Source of the DNA: Streptomyces hyaluromycini
Lineage (GTDB): Bacteria > Actinomycetota > Actinomycetes > Streptomycetales > Streptomycetaceae
Assembly (NCBI RefSeq): GCF_002217755.1
Contig: NZ_BCFL01000018.1
Span: 434,001 to 498,000, forward strand
Direction of reading: 5' to 3'
Length of the DNA stretch: 64,000 nucleotides
The notes beneath the pieces were generated by a model that worked only from the letters and a program-made list of their open reading frames with translations, searched no databases and had not been told where the DNA came from. Each line of letters begins with the position of its first letter. Position 1 is the first letter of the stretch. The position numbers and the translations under genes were made by a program. Shown in pieces: positions 44,953-54,333 of the stretch.

Positions 44953-47664
44953 ATGACCGACCCCCAGGCCATCCAGCCGAGCGCGCTCGACCAGCTCCCG
45001 GACCGGGACCCGGAGGAGACCGCCGAATGGCGGGCCTCCCTGGACGCCGTGGCCAGGGAGGCCGGGCCGCACCGCGCCGCATACCTGATGCGCCGCACGC
45101 TGGAGCGCGCCGAGGCGGACGGCATCGCGCTGCCGAGGCTGCTGGAGACGGACTACCTCAACACCATCCCCACCGCCGCCGAGACGGCCGTCCCCGGCGA
45201 CGAGGAGCTGGAGCGGAAGATCACCGCGTGGAACCGCTGGAACGCGGCCGCGATGGTCACCAGGGGCAGCAAGTACGGCGTCGGCGGCCACATCGCCACC
45301 TTCGCCTCCGCCGCCTGGCTCTACGAGACCGGCTTCAACCACTTCTTCAAGGGCAAGGAATCCCCGGATTCGCCCGGCAGCGGCGACCAGCTCTACATCC
45401 AGGGCCACGCCTCCCCCGGCATCTACGCCCGCGCCTTCCTCGACGGCCGCCTGACCGAGGCGCACCTCGACCACTTCCGCCAGGAGGCCGGCGGCAACGG
45501 CCTCCCGTCGTACCCGCACCCGCGCCGCCTCCCCTGGCTGTGGGAGTTCCCGACGGTGAGCATGGGCCTCGGCCCGCTCTCGGCCATCTACCAGGCCCGC
45601 TTCAACCGCTATCTCACCAACCGCGGCATCAAGGACGTCTCCGCGTCCCACGTCTGGGCCTTCCTCGGCGATGGCGAGATGGACGAGCCGGAGTCGACCG
45701 CGGCCCTCGCGCTGGCCGCCCGTGAGGAGCTGGACAACCTCACCTTCGTCGTCAACTGCAACCTGCAGCGCCTCGACGGCCCGGTCCGCGCCAACTTCAA
45801 GATCGTGCAGGAGCTGGAGGCCCAGTTCCGCGGCGCCGGCTGGAACGTCGTCAAGACGCTCTGGGGCACGGCGTGGGACGAGCTGTTCGCGCTCGACACG
45901 ACCGGGGCGCTGGTACGCCGGCTGCGGCAGGTACCGGACGCGCAGGTGCAGACGTACCAGACGCGCGACGCCGCCTACATCCGCCAGGACTTCTTCGGCG
46001 CCGACCCGGCGCTCGTCGAGATGGCGAAGCTGCTGAGCGACGACAAGATCCTGGAGTGCTTCCACCTCTCGCGCGGCGGTCACGAGGCGCGCAAGGTGTA
46101 CGCCGCGTACAAGGCCGCCGTCGAGCACAAGGGCGCGCCGACCGTCATCCTCGCCCAGACCGTCAAGGGCCACACCCTCGGCAACGGCTTCGCGTCGAAG
46201 AACGCCAACCACCAGATGAAGAAGCTGACGGTGGACGAGTTCAAGGCGATGCGCGACCTGCTGGAGCTGCCGATCGCGGACAGCGCCTTCGTCGACGGTG
46301 TGGTGCCCTACGGCCACCCCGGCGCCGACTCCCCCGAGGTCCGGTACCTCCAGGAGCGCCGGGCGGCTCTCGGCGGCCCGGCCCCGGCCCGCCGCACGCA
46401 TGCCCTGGCCCCGCTGCCCGCCCCCGCCGACAAGGCCTTCGCCTCCTTCGACAAGGGTTCCGGTTCGCAGAACGTGGCGACGACGATGGCCTTCGTCCGT
46501 CTGATCAAGGACCTGGTCCGCGACAAGGAGACCGGGAAGCGCTGGGTGCCGATCGTGCCCGACGAGGCGCGCACCTTCGGTATGGAGAGCCTCTTCCCCT
46601 CCCTCGGCATCTACTCGCCGAAGGGGCAGACGTACGAGCCGGTCGACCGTGACCAGCTGATGTACTACAAGGAGGCCAAGAACGGCCAGATCCTCAACGA
46701 GGGGATCACCGAGGCCGGTTCGATGGCCGACTTCATCGCCGCGTCCACCGCCTACGCGACGCACGGCGAGGCGATGATCCCGTTCTACATCTTCTACTCG
46801 ATGTTCGGCTGGCAGCGGACCGCCGACCAGATGTGGCAGCTCGGCGACCAGCTCGGCCGCGGCTTCCTCGTCGGTGCGACCGCCGGCCGTACCACCCTGA
46901 CCGGCGAGGGCCTGCAGCACGCCGACGGCCACTCCCCGGTGATCGCCGCGACCAACCCGGCCGCGCTGACCTACGACCCCGCCTTCGCCTACGAGATCGC
47001 GGCCATCGTCAAGGACGGTCTGCGCCGTATGTACGGCGAGCCGGCGCCGGGCGAGGACCCGAACGTCTTCTACTACCTGACCGTCTACAACGAGCCGCTC
47101 CCGCAGCCCGCCAAGCCGGCCGGGCTCGGCATCGACGAGGGCATCGTCAAGGGCCTCTACCGCTTCAACACGGCGGAGTCGGCCGGACTGACCGTGGTGG
47201 CGAACGCCCCGCGCATCCAGCTGCTCGGCTCCGGTACGGCGATCCACTGGGCGCTCAAGGCGCAGCGGCTGCTGGCCGAGGAGTGGGGCGTGGCCGCCGA
47301 CGTCTGGTCCGCGACCTCCTGGTCCGAGCTGCGCCGGGACGCCATGGAGGCGGACGCGGCCCTGCTGCGCGGCGAGGAGCGGGTGCCGTACGTCCGCCAG
47401 GTGCTGCACGGCGCGGAGGGCCCGGTCCTCGCGGTCTCCGACTACATGCGCCAGGTTCCCGACCAGATCGCGCAGTGGGTCGAGCAGGACTGGTCCTCGC
47501 TGGGCGCGGACGGCTTCGGTCTCTCCGACACCCGTGACGCGGCCCGCCGCCACTTCGGCGTCGACGCCGAGTCGGTCGTCGTGGCGGCCCTGGCCCAGCT
47601 GGCCAGGCGCGGCGAGGTCAAGGCGACCGCGGTGAAGGAGGCACGGGAGCGCTACGGGCTCTGA
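44953..47664 (+). CDS. aceE: Pyruvate dehydrogenase E1 (homodimeric)
   Basis: 903 aa from the ATG at 44953 (GAGGAAGG upstream). Thiamine diphosphate motif '[10 protein letters not shown]' followed by '[14 protein letters not shown]' is clear, as is the amino-terminal '[11 protein letters not shown]' substrate-channel region and '[12 protein letters not shown]' late in the protein. This is the single-chain alpha2 E1 type of proteobacteria and actinobacteria, which decarboxylates pyruvate and acetylates the E2 lipoyl group. The E2 and E3 genes lie just upstream, lipB and lipA 8-9 kb downstream. Confidence 0.97.
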   Translation: MTDPQAIQPSALDQLPDRDPEETAEWRASLDAVAREAGPHRAAYLMRRTLERAEADGIALPRLLETDYLNTIPTAAETAVPGDEELERKITAWNRWNAAAMVTRGSKYGVGGHIATFASAAWLYETGFNHFFKGKESPDSPGSGDQLYIQGHASPGIYARAFLDGRLTEAHLDHFRQEAGGNGLPSYPHPRRLPWLWEFPTVSMGLGPLSAIYQARFNRYLTNRGIKDVSASHVWAFLGDGEMDEPESTAALALAAREELDNLTFVVNCNLQRLDGPVRANFKIVQELEAQFRGAGWNVVKTLWGTAWDELFALDTTGALVRRLRQVPDAQVQTYQTRDAAYIRQDFFGADPALVEMAKLLSDDKILECFHLSRGGHEARKVYAAYKAAVEHKGAPTVILAQTVKGHTLGNGFASKNANHQMKKLTVDEFKAMRDLLELPIADSAFVDGVVPYGHPGADSPEVRYLQERRAALGGPAPARRTHALAPLPAPADKAFASFDKGSGSQNVATTMAFVRLIKDLVRDKETGKRWVPIVPDEARTFGMESLFPSLGIYSPKGQTYEPVDRDQLMYYKEAKNGQILNEGITEAGSMADFIAASTAYATHGEAMIPFYIFYSMFGWQRTADQMWQLGDQLGRGFLVGATAGRTTLTGEGLQHADGHSPVIAATNPAALTYDPAFAYEIAAIVKDGLRRMYGEPAPGEDPNVFYYLTVYNEPLPQPAKPAGLGIDEGIVKGLYRFNTAESAGLTVVANAPRIQLLGSGTAIHWALKAQRLLAEEWGVAADVWSATSWSELRRDAMEADAALLRGEERVPYVRQVLHGAEGPVLAVSDYMRQVPDQIAQWVEQDWSSLGADGFGLSDTRDAARRHFGVDAESVVVAALAQLARRGEVKATAVKEARERYGL

Positions 47665-47700
47665 GTGTCCTGAGCGACCTGGGTGACCTGGGTGACCGCC

Positions 47701-47739
47701 GACGGCGCGGTCCGGCAGCCACTGCCGGACCGCGCCGTC
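47701..47739. terminator. Terminator after aceE
   Basis: 17-bp perfect stem GACGGCGCGGTCCGGCA with a 5-nt loop, 37 bases past the aceE stop. Confidence 0.88.
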
Positions 47740-47745
47740 GTGTCA

Positions 47746-47800
47746 GCCGCCGGCGGTCGGGCGGCGGCGGTCGGGCGGCGGCGGTCGGGCGGCGGCGGAT
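47746..47800. repeat. 14-bp tandem repeat
   Basis: Three copies of GCGGCGGCGGTCGG in direct tandem, right behind the aceE terminator and just upstream of the DUF4240 gene. Confidence 0.7.
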
Positions 47801-47858
47801 AACAATCCGCACCACTCCGCGTGCGCCCCCGCCGCCCAGGCACGATGCTGGACCCGTG

Positions 47859-48377
47859 ATGGACGAGACGGAGTTCTGGGAGCTGGTCGACGCCACCCGC
47901 GAGGCCGCCGAGGGCGACCCGGAGGAGCAGGCCGACCTGCTGGTGGAGCGGCTGCTCCAGCTGGAGCCGGACCTGGTCCTGGACTTCGCCCGTCACTTCG
48001 AGGCCCGCTACAACCGCGCCTACCGCTGGGACCTGTGGGGTGCCGCCTGGGTTCTGCTGGACGGGGCCAGCGACGACGCGTTCGACTTCTTCCGGTGCTG
48101 GCTCATCGCCCAGGGCCGGGAGATCTTCGAGGGCGCCCTGCACGACCCGGACGCGCTGGCGGAGCTGCTGGACGACTTCGACGAGGAGATCGACGGCGAC
48201 GGCGAGGAGCTGGGGTACGCGGCGGACGAGGCGTACGAGCAGCTCACCGGGACCGTGGCGCCGGACCTGGGCATCGCCCCCGCGCCCTCCGAACCCGAGG
48301 GCACCCCGGTCGACCTGGAGAACGAGCGGGTGCTCGCCGAGCGGTTCCCCAGACTCTGGGACCGCTTCAAGGAATAG
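47859..48377 (+). CDS. DUF4240 protein
   Basis: 172 aa, very acidic, starting 'MDETEFWELVDATREAA', the hallmark of DUF4240. Other family features: 'RWDLWGAAWVLLDGASDDAFDFFRCWLIAQGREIFEGAL' and 'DFDEEIDGDGEELGYAADEAYEQLTG'. Soluble; function unknown, often found with toxin-immunity-like genes but no such partner is seen here. A GTG one codon upstream (47856) is an equal start candidate. The end is followed by short AATAGCGG repeats. Confidence 0.85.
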   Translation: MDETEFWELVDATREAAEGDPEEQADLLVERLLQLEPDLVLDFARHFEARYNRAYRWDLWGAAWVLLDGASDDAFDFFRCWLIAQGREIFEGALHDPDALAELLDDFDEEIDGDGEELGYAADEAYEQLTGTVAPDLGIAPAPSEPEGTPVDLENERVLAERFPRLWDRFKE

Positions 48378-48412
48378 CGGAATAGAGGAATAGCGGAATA
48401 GCGGAGCAGGCG

Positions 48413-48652
48413 TCAGGCGGCGGTACGGCGGCGGGTCGCGTCGGACGGGATGTACGCCTGCGTCTGCTCGGCCTTGACCGCATGGTGCATGGGCGCCGCG
48501 TTGGCCTGGTCGAGGGCGGACGCGGTGACCGCGGCCGGGCCGAGGACGACCGTCGCGACCGCGCAGACCACGGCCCAGGGGCCCCGGGACGCCCTGACCC
48601 GACCGGCCTTCTCCGTGGCCTCCGAACGGGCTTCGGTACGACTGCTGTTCAT
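48413..48652 (-). CDS. Small secreted or membrane-anchored protein
   Basis: 79 aa from the ATG at 48652 (GGAGG 8 nt upstream). A basic start with Ser/Arg/Glu is followed by one hydrophobic segment ('WAVVCAVATVVLGPAAVTASA'), then a short outside part ending 'TRRRTAA'. It could be cleaved at the Ala-rich end of the segment or stay anchored. No family recognised. It precedes nothing obvious on its strand; the PGRP gene lies upstream. Confidence 0.6.
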   Translation of the reverse strand: MNSSRTEARSEATEKAGRVRASRGPWAVVCAVATVVLGPAAVTASALDQANAAPMHHAVKAEQTQAYIPSDATRRRTAA

Positions 48653-48723
48653 GATCCCCACCTCCAGTCAGTGCTGCTGTCCATGACTGTAGGACGCGGG
48701 GATCTGAACCGCCTGCGCGCCGC

Positions 48724-49626
48724 CTATGGCATTCCTGTGGACGCTGTCGCGGGCGCCGTGGACGCCTGCCCGGGCGTCGGTGTCGCCGGAGGTGGCGGTG
48801 TCCTCGACGGTGCCGGTGTCGCCGTGGGCGTTCGCGTCGGGATCCTGCCCTGCAGCCGGGCCGCGGTCTCCCTGATCTCCGGGAGGCGGGCGGCGAGGGC
48901 GGCGCCGGGGCAGTTGGTCCGGTAGCCGTCCTGGTGGCCGGCCACGGCGGGCAGGGCGACGACGGTGCCCTCCCGGTAACGGCTGAGGCCGTTGCTGGAG
49001 ACCAGCCGGGCGCTGCCGCGCGGGTCGACGTCGGCCAGCCCGAGTTTCCAGGCGGCGACGGCGGCGATCGAGTCGGCCATGGCGCGCGGCACCGGCACCC
49101 CGGCGGTGAAGGTGCCGAGGGCGGCGATGCCGGCGGTGCGGTGGTTGAAGCCCTGGGTGTGGGCGCCGATGACGGCCCGGTCGGCGCCGCCCGCGCGGCC
49201 CTCGTAGATGGTGCCGCACCGGTCGACGAGGAAGTTGTAGCCGATGTCGTCCCAGGCGCGGTCGCCGGTCTGGCCGGTGTACAGGCGGCGGATGATCTCG
49301 GGGGCCTGGGCGCAGGAGTAGCCGTTGGGCGAGTCGGTGTGGTGCACGAAGACGGCGACGACCTTGTCGTCGTAGCGCGGCGGCGGCTGGGTGCGGCTGA
49401 CGGTGGCGTCCAGCCAGGCCGAGCGCGGCACGATGTGCGGCCGGGGTGCCCGGTAGCGGGTGGCGGAGCTGGTGGGCGCGGGCGCGGCCAGGTGGATCGC
49501 GACGGGGCGGTCGCCGCCCCGGGCGTACAGCACCAGCACGAGGACGGCGGCGAGGCCGGGCAGGCAGCCGAGCAGCGTCAGGGCGGTGATCCTGGTGCGC
49601 CGCCCCGCTCTTGGGAAGACACGCAT
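48724..49626 (-). CDS. PGRP-type N-acetylmuramoyl-L-alanine amidase
   Basis: 300 aa from the ATG at 49626. An N-terminal membrane helix (about 16-36) acts as signal or anchor. The amidase_2/PGRP domain shows 'PRSAWLDA', zinc ligands in 'FVHHTD' and 'GHQDGYRTNCPG', and 'YNFLVDRCGTIYEGRAGG', all typical. The last 35 residues are Pro/Thr/Ser-rich. It probably trims peptidoglycan outside the membrane. Divergent from the MarP-like protease gene. Longer in-frame starts at 49722 are less likely. Confidence 0.9.
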   Translation of the reverse strand: MRVFPRAGRRTRITALTLLGCLPGLAAVLVLVLYARGGDRPVAIHLAAPAPTSSATRYRAPRPHIVPRSAWLDATVSRTQPPPRYDDKVVAVFVHHTDSPNGYSCAQAPEIIRRLYTGQTGDRAWDDIGYNFLVDRCGTIYEGRAGGADRAVIGAHTQGFNHRTAGIAALGTFTAGVPVPRAMADSIAAVAAWKLGLADVDPRGSARLVSSNGLSRYREGTVVALPAVAGHQDGYRTNCPGAALAARLPEIRETAARLQGRIPTRTPTATPAPSRTPPPPATPTPGQASTAPATASTGMP

Positions 49627-49815
49627 GGCAACCACTCTCGGATTGATCGACTCCGTCCGCGATGTGTGCTGTGCCACCTGGAGGAACCATCGTCCTGGTC
49701 CGGGGCGTTTCAGGGGGTACACGCACGCGTGGCCGGTTCACGGGGCCTCGCGCGCGTGAACTGATCACCGGGCCTGTCCCGACCGTATTAAGGGCACCGA
49801 GAGAAAGGCGGCTCC

Positions 49816-51000
49816 GTGGACCTGCTCGACCTGGTGCTCGTACTGGTGGTCCTCGTCTACGCGGCGTCCGGTTACCGGCGCGGCCTGGTGGCCGGCTGTG
49901 TCTCGCTGGCCGGGTTCGTGGGCGGTGCGGTGATCGGCGTGTGGGTGCTGCCGTGGGTGATGGAGCTGGTCACGCGCGGGACGGCGACGGCGACGGTGGT
50001 CGCGGTGCTGACGGTGCTGGTGCCGGCGGTGGTGGGGCACGAGCTGGCCGGGCGGCTGGCGCTGCGGCTGCGCCGGGAGCTGGACCAGGGGCCGCTCAGG
50101 GTGGCCGACGGGATAGGCGGGGCGGTCGCCAACTCGGTGGCGGTGCTGATCGTGGCCTGGGTGGCGGCGAGCGTGCTGGGCGCGTCCTCGTCGCCCGCCG
50201 TGACGACGGCGATCCGGGACTCGAAGCTGCTCGGCGCCGTGCAGAACACGATGCCGGACACCACGCCGGCCTGGTTCTCGCGGGCCACCTCGGCGCTGAC
50301 CGAGGCGGGCTTCCCGCAGGTCTTCAACCCGTTCGAGAACGAGTCGACGGCCCAGGTCGCCAAGCCGTCGGGCGACAACGTCACGGCGGCCGCCACGAAC
50401 GCGGCCAAGCGCAGCACGGTCAAGGTCGAGGGTTCCTCCGGCACCCAGGGCCGCGAGGGCAGCGGGTTCGTGTTCGCGCCGGAGCATGTGATGACCAACG
50501 CCCACGTGGTGGCCGGCATCGACAACCCCACCGTGCGGATCGGCGGGGTCGGGCCGTCGTACGACGCGGAGGTCGTCCTCTTCGACCCGGACCGGGACGT
50601 GGCGGTGCTGTACGTGCCGCAGCTGCGGGCGCCCGTGCTGCGGTTCGACACCACGGCGGCGCGCGGGAACTCCGCGGTGGTGGCCGGCTATCCGCAGGAC
50701 GGCGACCTGAACCTGCAGGCGGCCACGGTGGCGAACAAGGTGCAGGCCACCGGCCAGAACATCTACAACGACGCCACCGTGACCCGGGAGATCTACTCGA
50801 TCCGCTCCACGGTCCGCCCCGGCAACTCGGGCGGCCCGCTCCTCACCACCGGCGGCAAGGTGTACGGCGTGGTGTTCGCCCGCTCCACGTCGGACGACGA
50901 GACGGGGTACGTGCTGACCGCCGACGAGGTGACGTCGGACGCCGCGCGCGGGGCGAACGCCATGTCGCCGGTGGACACCGGCGAGCTGATCACGTCCTGA
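49816..51000 (+). CDS. MarP-like membrane serine protease (CvpA domain plus trypsin fold)
   Basis: 394 aa from the GTG at 49816 (AAAGG site). Four membrane helices of a CvpA/colicin V-production domain (1-125) precede a periplasmic-side chymotrypsin-like domain with H230 ('MTNAHVV'), D261 ('DPDRDVAVL') and S338 ('RPGNSGGPL'). The same domain order is found in mycobacterial MarP, which protects against acid and acts on a peptidoglycan hydrolase; here a PGRP amidase is the divergent neighbour. Unlike MarP the protease domain has no cysteines for a disulfide. Confidence 0.9.
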   Translation: MDLLDLVLVLVVLVYAASGYRRGLVAGCVSLAGFVGGAVIGVWVLPWVMELVTRGTATATVVAVLTVLVPAVVGHELAGRLALRLRRELDQGPLRVADGIGGAVANSVAVLIVAWVAASVLGASSSPAVTTAIRDSKLLGAVQNTMPDTTPAWFSRATSALTEAGFPQVFNPFENESTAQVAKPSGDNVTAAATNAAKRSTVKVEGSSGTQGREGSGFVFAPEHVMTNAHVVAGIDNPTVRIGGVGPSYDAEVVLFDPDRDVAVLYVPQLRAPVLRFDTTAARGNSAVVAGYPQDGDLNLQAATVANKVQATGQNIYNDATVTREIYSIRSTVRPGNSGGPLLTTGGKVYGVVFARSTSDDETGYVLTADEVTSDAARGANAMSPVDTGELITS

Positions 51001-51019
51001 ATCCTGATCACGTCCTGAC
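50988..51019. repeat. Short direct duplication at the protease 3' end
   Basis: CTGATCACGTCCTGA occurs twice, at the stop codon of the MarP-like gene and again 17-18 bases later. A small tandem duplication of the last codons. Confidence 0.6.
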
Positions 51020-51021
51020 CG

Positions 51022-51510
51022 TCACAGCGACCGGCCCATGACCACGTCGTCGACGTACTCGCCGTCCAGGAGGAACTCCCCGGGCAGCAGGCCCTCGACG
51101 GCGAAGCCCTCCGACTCGTAGAGCCGGCGCGCCGGGGTGTTGTGCCCGAGGACGCCGAGCCGGATCCGGCGGGCGCCGCGGCGGCGGGCCTCCTCCATCG
51201 CCGCCCGCAGCAGCGCCCGGGCCACGCCCCGGCCGCGGGCCTCCTCGGCGACCGCGAGGCCCTGGATCTGCCGGACGTGCGCGTTGGCGGCGACCTTGTA
51301 GGCGAGGCCGAGGCGGACGTAGCCGACGATGCGCCGGTCGAGCTCGGCCACCAGGGTGTCCTCGGGGGTGTGGCGCTCGCTGAAGAAGGGGTCGTACGGC
51401 GGCTGCGGCCTCGGCAGGACCGCGTGCAGATACGACCAGGTGGCGCGGTCGAGGGCGGAGAGCTCCTCGTCGTCGTCGGGCAGGGCGGCGCGTATGTACG
51501 GATCCGGCAT
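51022..51510 (-). CDS. GNAT acetyltransferase
   Basis: 162 aa of the GNAT fold. Acetyl-CoA motif A is 'IQGLAVAEEARGRGVARALLRAAMEEARRRG' and motif B 'LGVLGHNTPARRLYESEGFAVEG'. Single domain, cytoplasmic. Sequence does not show the substrate. ATG at 51510. Confidence 0.9.
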   Translation of the reverse strand: MPDPYIRAALPDDDEELSALDRATWSYLHAVLPRPQPPYDPFFSERHTPEDTLVAELDRRIVGYVRLGLAYKVAANAHVRQIQGLAVAEEARGRGVARALLRAAMEEARRRGARRIRLGVLGHNTPARRLYESEGFAVEGLLPGEFLLDGEYVDDVVMGRSL

Positions 51511-51582
51511 GCGGTCACCCTAGGTCGTCCGACTTCGGGGCCCCACGGGTTTTCCCCCGTCCTTCCCGGCATGCTGGGACGC

Positions 51583-52476
51583 ATGGAACGTTCTCGTATC
51601 GCGGTGGCCGGCGCGTCCGGCCTGATCGGCAGCGCCCTGGTGCGGTCCCTGCGGGCGGACGGGCACGAGGTGGTCCGCCTGGTGCGGCGCGCGGCCCACG
51701 GCACCGGAGAGGTCTGCTGGGACCCCGAGGGGCAGTACGTGGACACCGCCGGGCTGGCCGGCTGCGACGCGGTGGTGAACCTCGCCGGGGCGGGGATCGG
51801 CGACCGGCGCTGGACGGCCGCCTACAAGCGGGAGATCCGGGACAGCCGGGTGCTCGGCACGGCCGCGCTGGCCGAGGCCGTGGCGGCGCTGCGGGAGCCG
51901 CCGCGGGTGTTCGTGAGCGGCAGCGCGATGGGCTTCTACGGCGACACCGGCGACCGGGTCGTGGACGAGGACGCCCCGCCCGGGGACGGTTTCCTGCCGT
52001 CGCTGTGCGTGGAGTGGGAGGAGGCGGCGGCCCCGGCGCAAGAGGCGGGCGTACGGACGGTGTTCACGCGCACGGGCCTGGTGGTGGCCCGGGGCGGCGG
52101 GGCCTGGGGCCGGCTGTTCCCGCTCTTCAGGGCCGGGCTCGGCGGGCGGCTGGGCGACGGCCGGCAGTACTGGTCGTTCATCGCGCTGCACGACGAGGTG
52201 GCCGCGATCAGGTTCCTGATGGACACCGAGGGCCTGACCGGCCCCTTCAACCTCACCGCACCCCACCCTCTGACCAACGGTGAGATCACCGCGGCGATGG
52301 CCCGTGTGCTGCGCCGCCCGGCGCTCTTTCCGGTGCCCTCCCCCGTGCTCCGGGCGGCGCTCGGCGAGATGGCCGGGGACGTGCTCGGCAGCCAACGGGT
52401 GGTGCCGAAGCGGCTGCTGGAGTCGGGGTTCACCTTCGCGTTCCCGGGCATCGAGGACGCGATCCGCGCGGCCTGA
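51583..52476 (+). CDS. TIGR01777-family NAD-dependent epimerase-like protein
   Basis: 297 aa, Rossmann start 'IAVAGASGLIGSALVRSLRADGHEV', then 'NLAGAGIGDRRWTAAYKREIRDSRV' and 'SGSAMGFYGDTGD', hallmarks of the TIGR01777 (YfcH/SULA-like) family; C-terminal DUF1731 part 'PSPVLRAALGEMAGDVLGSQRVVPKRLLESGF'. Extended-SDR fold; activity unknown. A second ATG at 51571 is in frame. Confidence 0.9.
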   Translation: MERSRIAVAGASGLIGSALVRSLRADGHEVVRLVRRAAHGTGEVCWDPEGQYVDTAGLAGCDAVVNLAGAGIGDRRWTAAYKREIRDSRVLGTAALAEAVAALREPPRVFVSGSAMGFYGDTGDRVVDEDAPPGDGFLPSLCVEWEEAAAPAQEAGVRTVFTRTGLVVARGGGAWGRLFPLFRAGLGGRLGDGRQYWSFIALHDEVAAIRFLMDTEGLTGPFNLTAPHPLTNGEITAAMARVLRRPALFPVPSPVLRAALGEMAGDVLGSQRVVPKRLLESGFTFAFPGIEDAIRAA

Positions 52477-52636
52477 CGACCCCTGTGACCGTATGCGACC
52501 GGCGTGCGACCGTGCCCTGTTCATGCGCGACTGTCCTTGACCGATCACCGTCCTAACCTCGACCCGAACTCGGGTATCCCCGGAGCAGGTTGGGGGCATC
52601 ACGTCTCCACCGGACGCGCAATCGAGGAGGGGCCTC

Positions 52637-53995
52637 GTGCATGAGCCCGCGTACCAGGCGGACGTCGTCATCGTGGGAGCCGGAATCGCCGGACTCTCCG
52701 CGGCTCATCGGCTGAACAGCGCAGGAGTAAGGACCGCGGTCCTGGAGGCCGCCCCTTACGTGGGCGGCCGTATGTCGACCGAGAAGGTCGACGGCTTCCG
52801 GCTCGACCGGATCGGCCAGCTTCTGTCCACGTCCTATCCGGAGCTACGCCTCGCCCCGGGACTGGACGCCCTGGTTCTACGCCGGTACGCGCCCGGCGTG
52901 CTGCTGCATCGCGACGGGCGCAGGCACCGGGCCGGCGCTCCGGCGGGCGGCGGGAGCGCGAGGGGCGCACTGTACGCCGTGCGCGCCCTGGCAAGCGCCC
53001 CCAGGGGCGGCTCGCCGGTGGCACCGGCACGGGCGACCGCCCCGATGGGCGGCGCGGTCGACCAGGCCCGCCTGGGCGCCGCGCTGGGCCGCCTCGCCGT
53101 CACTCCCGTCGAACGGATCCTGGCCCGCCCCGAACTCCCCGCCGCCCACGCCCTCGCGGAGCGCGGGGTGCCCGCCCGCACGGTCGACGGCTTCCTGCGC
53201 CCGCTGCTCGCGGCCCTGCTCTGCGACCCCGAGCTGACGACGTCCAGCCGCTGCGCGGACCTCGCCCTGCGCTCCTTCGCGAGCGGGCGGCTGTGCGTGC
53301 CGGAGGGCGGCGCCGAGGTCCTCCCCGACCTCCTCGCCCGGGCTCTTCCGCCCGGCACGGTGCACACCGGCGTACGGGTCACCTCGGTCTCCACCACATC
53401 GGTGACGACGGCCGACCACGGCGAGATCCGCTGCCGGGCGGTCCTCCTGGCGACCGATGCCCGGGCCGCCGCCGAACTCCTCCCCGGCCTGCGCGTCCCG
53501 GACTTCCACCGGGTGACGGTGGTCCACCACACGACGGACGAGCCGGCGGCCCTCACGACCGGAACGTCCCTCCTGCTGGACGCGGACCGGGGCGGCCCCG
53601 TCTCCCACACCTCCGTCGTCAGCAACATCGACCCGAGCCGGGCCCCGCAGGGCCGGGCCCTGATCTCCTCGACGGTCCTCGGCAAGCCCCCCGCGGACAT
53701 CGACACAGCGGTCCGCATGCACCTCTCCCGCCTCTACGGCACGTCGACGCACCGCTGGGAGACCCTCGCGGTCCACCACACCCCCGAGGCCCTCCCCGCC
53801 ATGCGCCCCCCGCACGACCTCCGCCGCCCCGTCCGCCTCCTCGCCGGCCTCTACGTCTGCGGCGACCACCGCGACACCAGCACGGTCCAGGGAGCGCTCC
53901 ATTCGGCCCACCGGGCAACAGCAGCAATCCTGACCGACCTCGGCGCCTCGGGCTCCTTGAACCGGGCAGAACCTTTGCAACGCCGGGCCGCATAG
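52637..53995 (+). CDS. FAD-dependent amine oxidase/desaturase-like protein
   Basis: 452 aa from the GTG at 52637 (GAGGAGGGG upstream). Dinucleotide-binding start 'DVVIVGAGIAGLSAAHRLNSAG', then 'GGRMSTEKVDGFRLDRIGQL', and the FAD-closing 'LYVCGDHRDTSTVQGALHSA' near the end. This pattern is of the amino-oxidase/phytoene-desaturase superfamily. A variable region at 98-135 is Gly/Ala/Arg-rich. Substrate unknown; no carotenoid genes are nearby. Confidence 0.87.
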   Translation: MHEPAYQADVVIVGAGIAGLSAAHRLNSAGVRTAVLEAAPYVGGRMSTEKVDGFRLDRIGQLLSTSYPELRLAPGLDALVLRRYAPGVLLHRDGRRHRAGAPAGGGSARGALYAVRALASAPRGGSPVAPARATAPMGGAVDQARLGAALGRLAVTPVERILARPELPAAHALAERGVPARTVDGFLRPLLAALLCDPELTTSSRCADLALRSFASGRLCVPEGGAEVLPDLLARALPPGTVHTGVRVTSVSTTSVTTADHGEIRCRAVLLATDARAAAELLPGLRVPDFHRVTVVHHTTDEPAALTTGTSLLLDADRGGPVSHTSVVSNIDPSRAPQGRALISSTVLGKPPADIDTAVRMHLSRLYGTSTHRWETLAVHHTPEALPAMRPPHDLRRPVRLLAGLYVCGDHRDTSTVQGALHSAHRATAAILTDLGASGSLNRAEPLQRRAA

Positions 53996-54000
53996 CGCGC

Positions 54001-54322
54001 CCTCAGAACAAGGGGCGCGGGGCTGTGTCTGATTTGCGGCTCCGCCGCGTGAGCGCGACCAGCCACGACGGCAACCGCCGAACAGCGCCGCCGTGGCTGA
54101 TCACCGCTGCGGCGGAAAAGAAAGGTGAGCCGCATAGCGCCCCTCAGGGGCGCGGGGCTGTGTCTGATTTGCGGCTCCGCCGCGTGAGCGCGATCAGCCA
54201 CGACGACGCCGCACCAGGCAGACGACCGCAACCGGCAACGGCGCGTGGCAACGGCCGGCTCGGCACCGCCGAACCACACCGTCGTGGCTGATCACCGCTG
54301 CGGCGGAAAAGAAAGGTGAGCC
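54001..54322 (+). repeat. Composite repeat doublet A-B-A-B
   Basis: Fills the 338-bp gap. Family A copies at about 54010-54071 and 54148-54209 share GGGGCTGTGTCTGATTTGCGG then CTCCGCCGCGTGAGCGCGA with one changed base. Family B copies at about 54075-54132 and 54258-54322 share GTGGCTGATCACCGCTGCGG then CGGAAAAGAAAGGTGAGCCGCA. The near identity points to a recent duplication of an A+B unit. No gene is here. Confidence 0.8.
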
Positions 54323-54333
54323 GCAGCGGACCG

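Noticed and set aside
44806..47553. A 915-codon minus-strand frame opposite aceE
   Set aside because: Shadow of aceE; no domain and no start signal.
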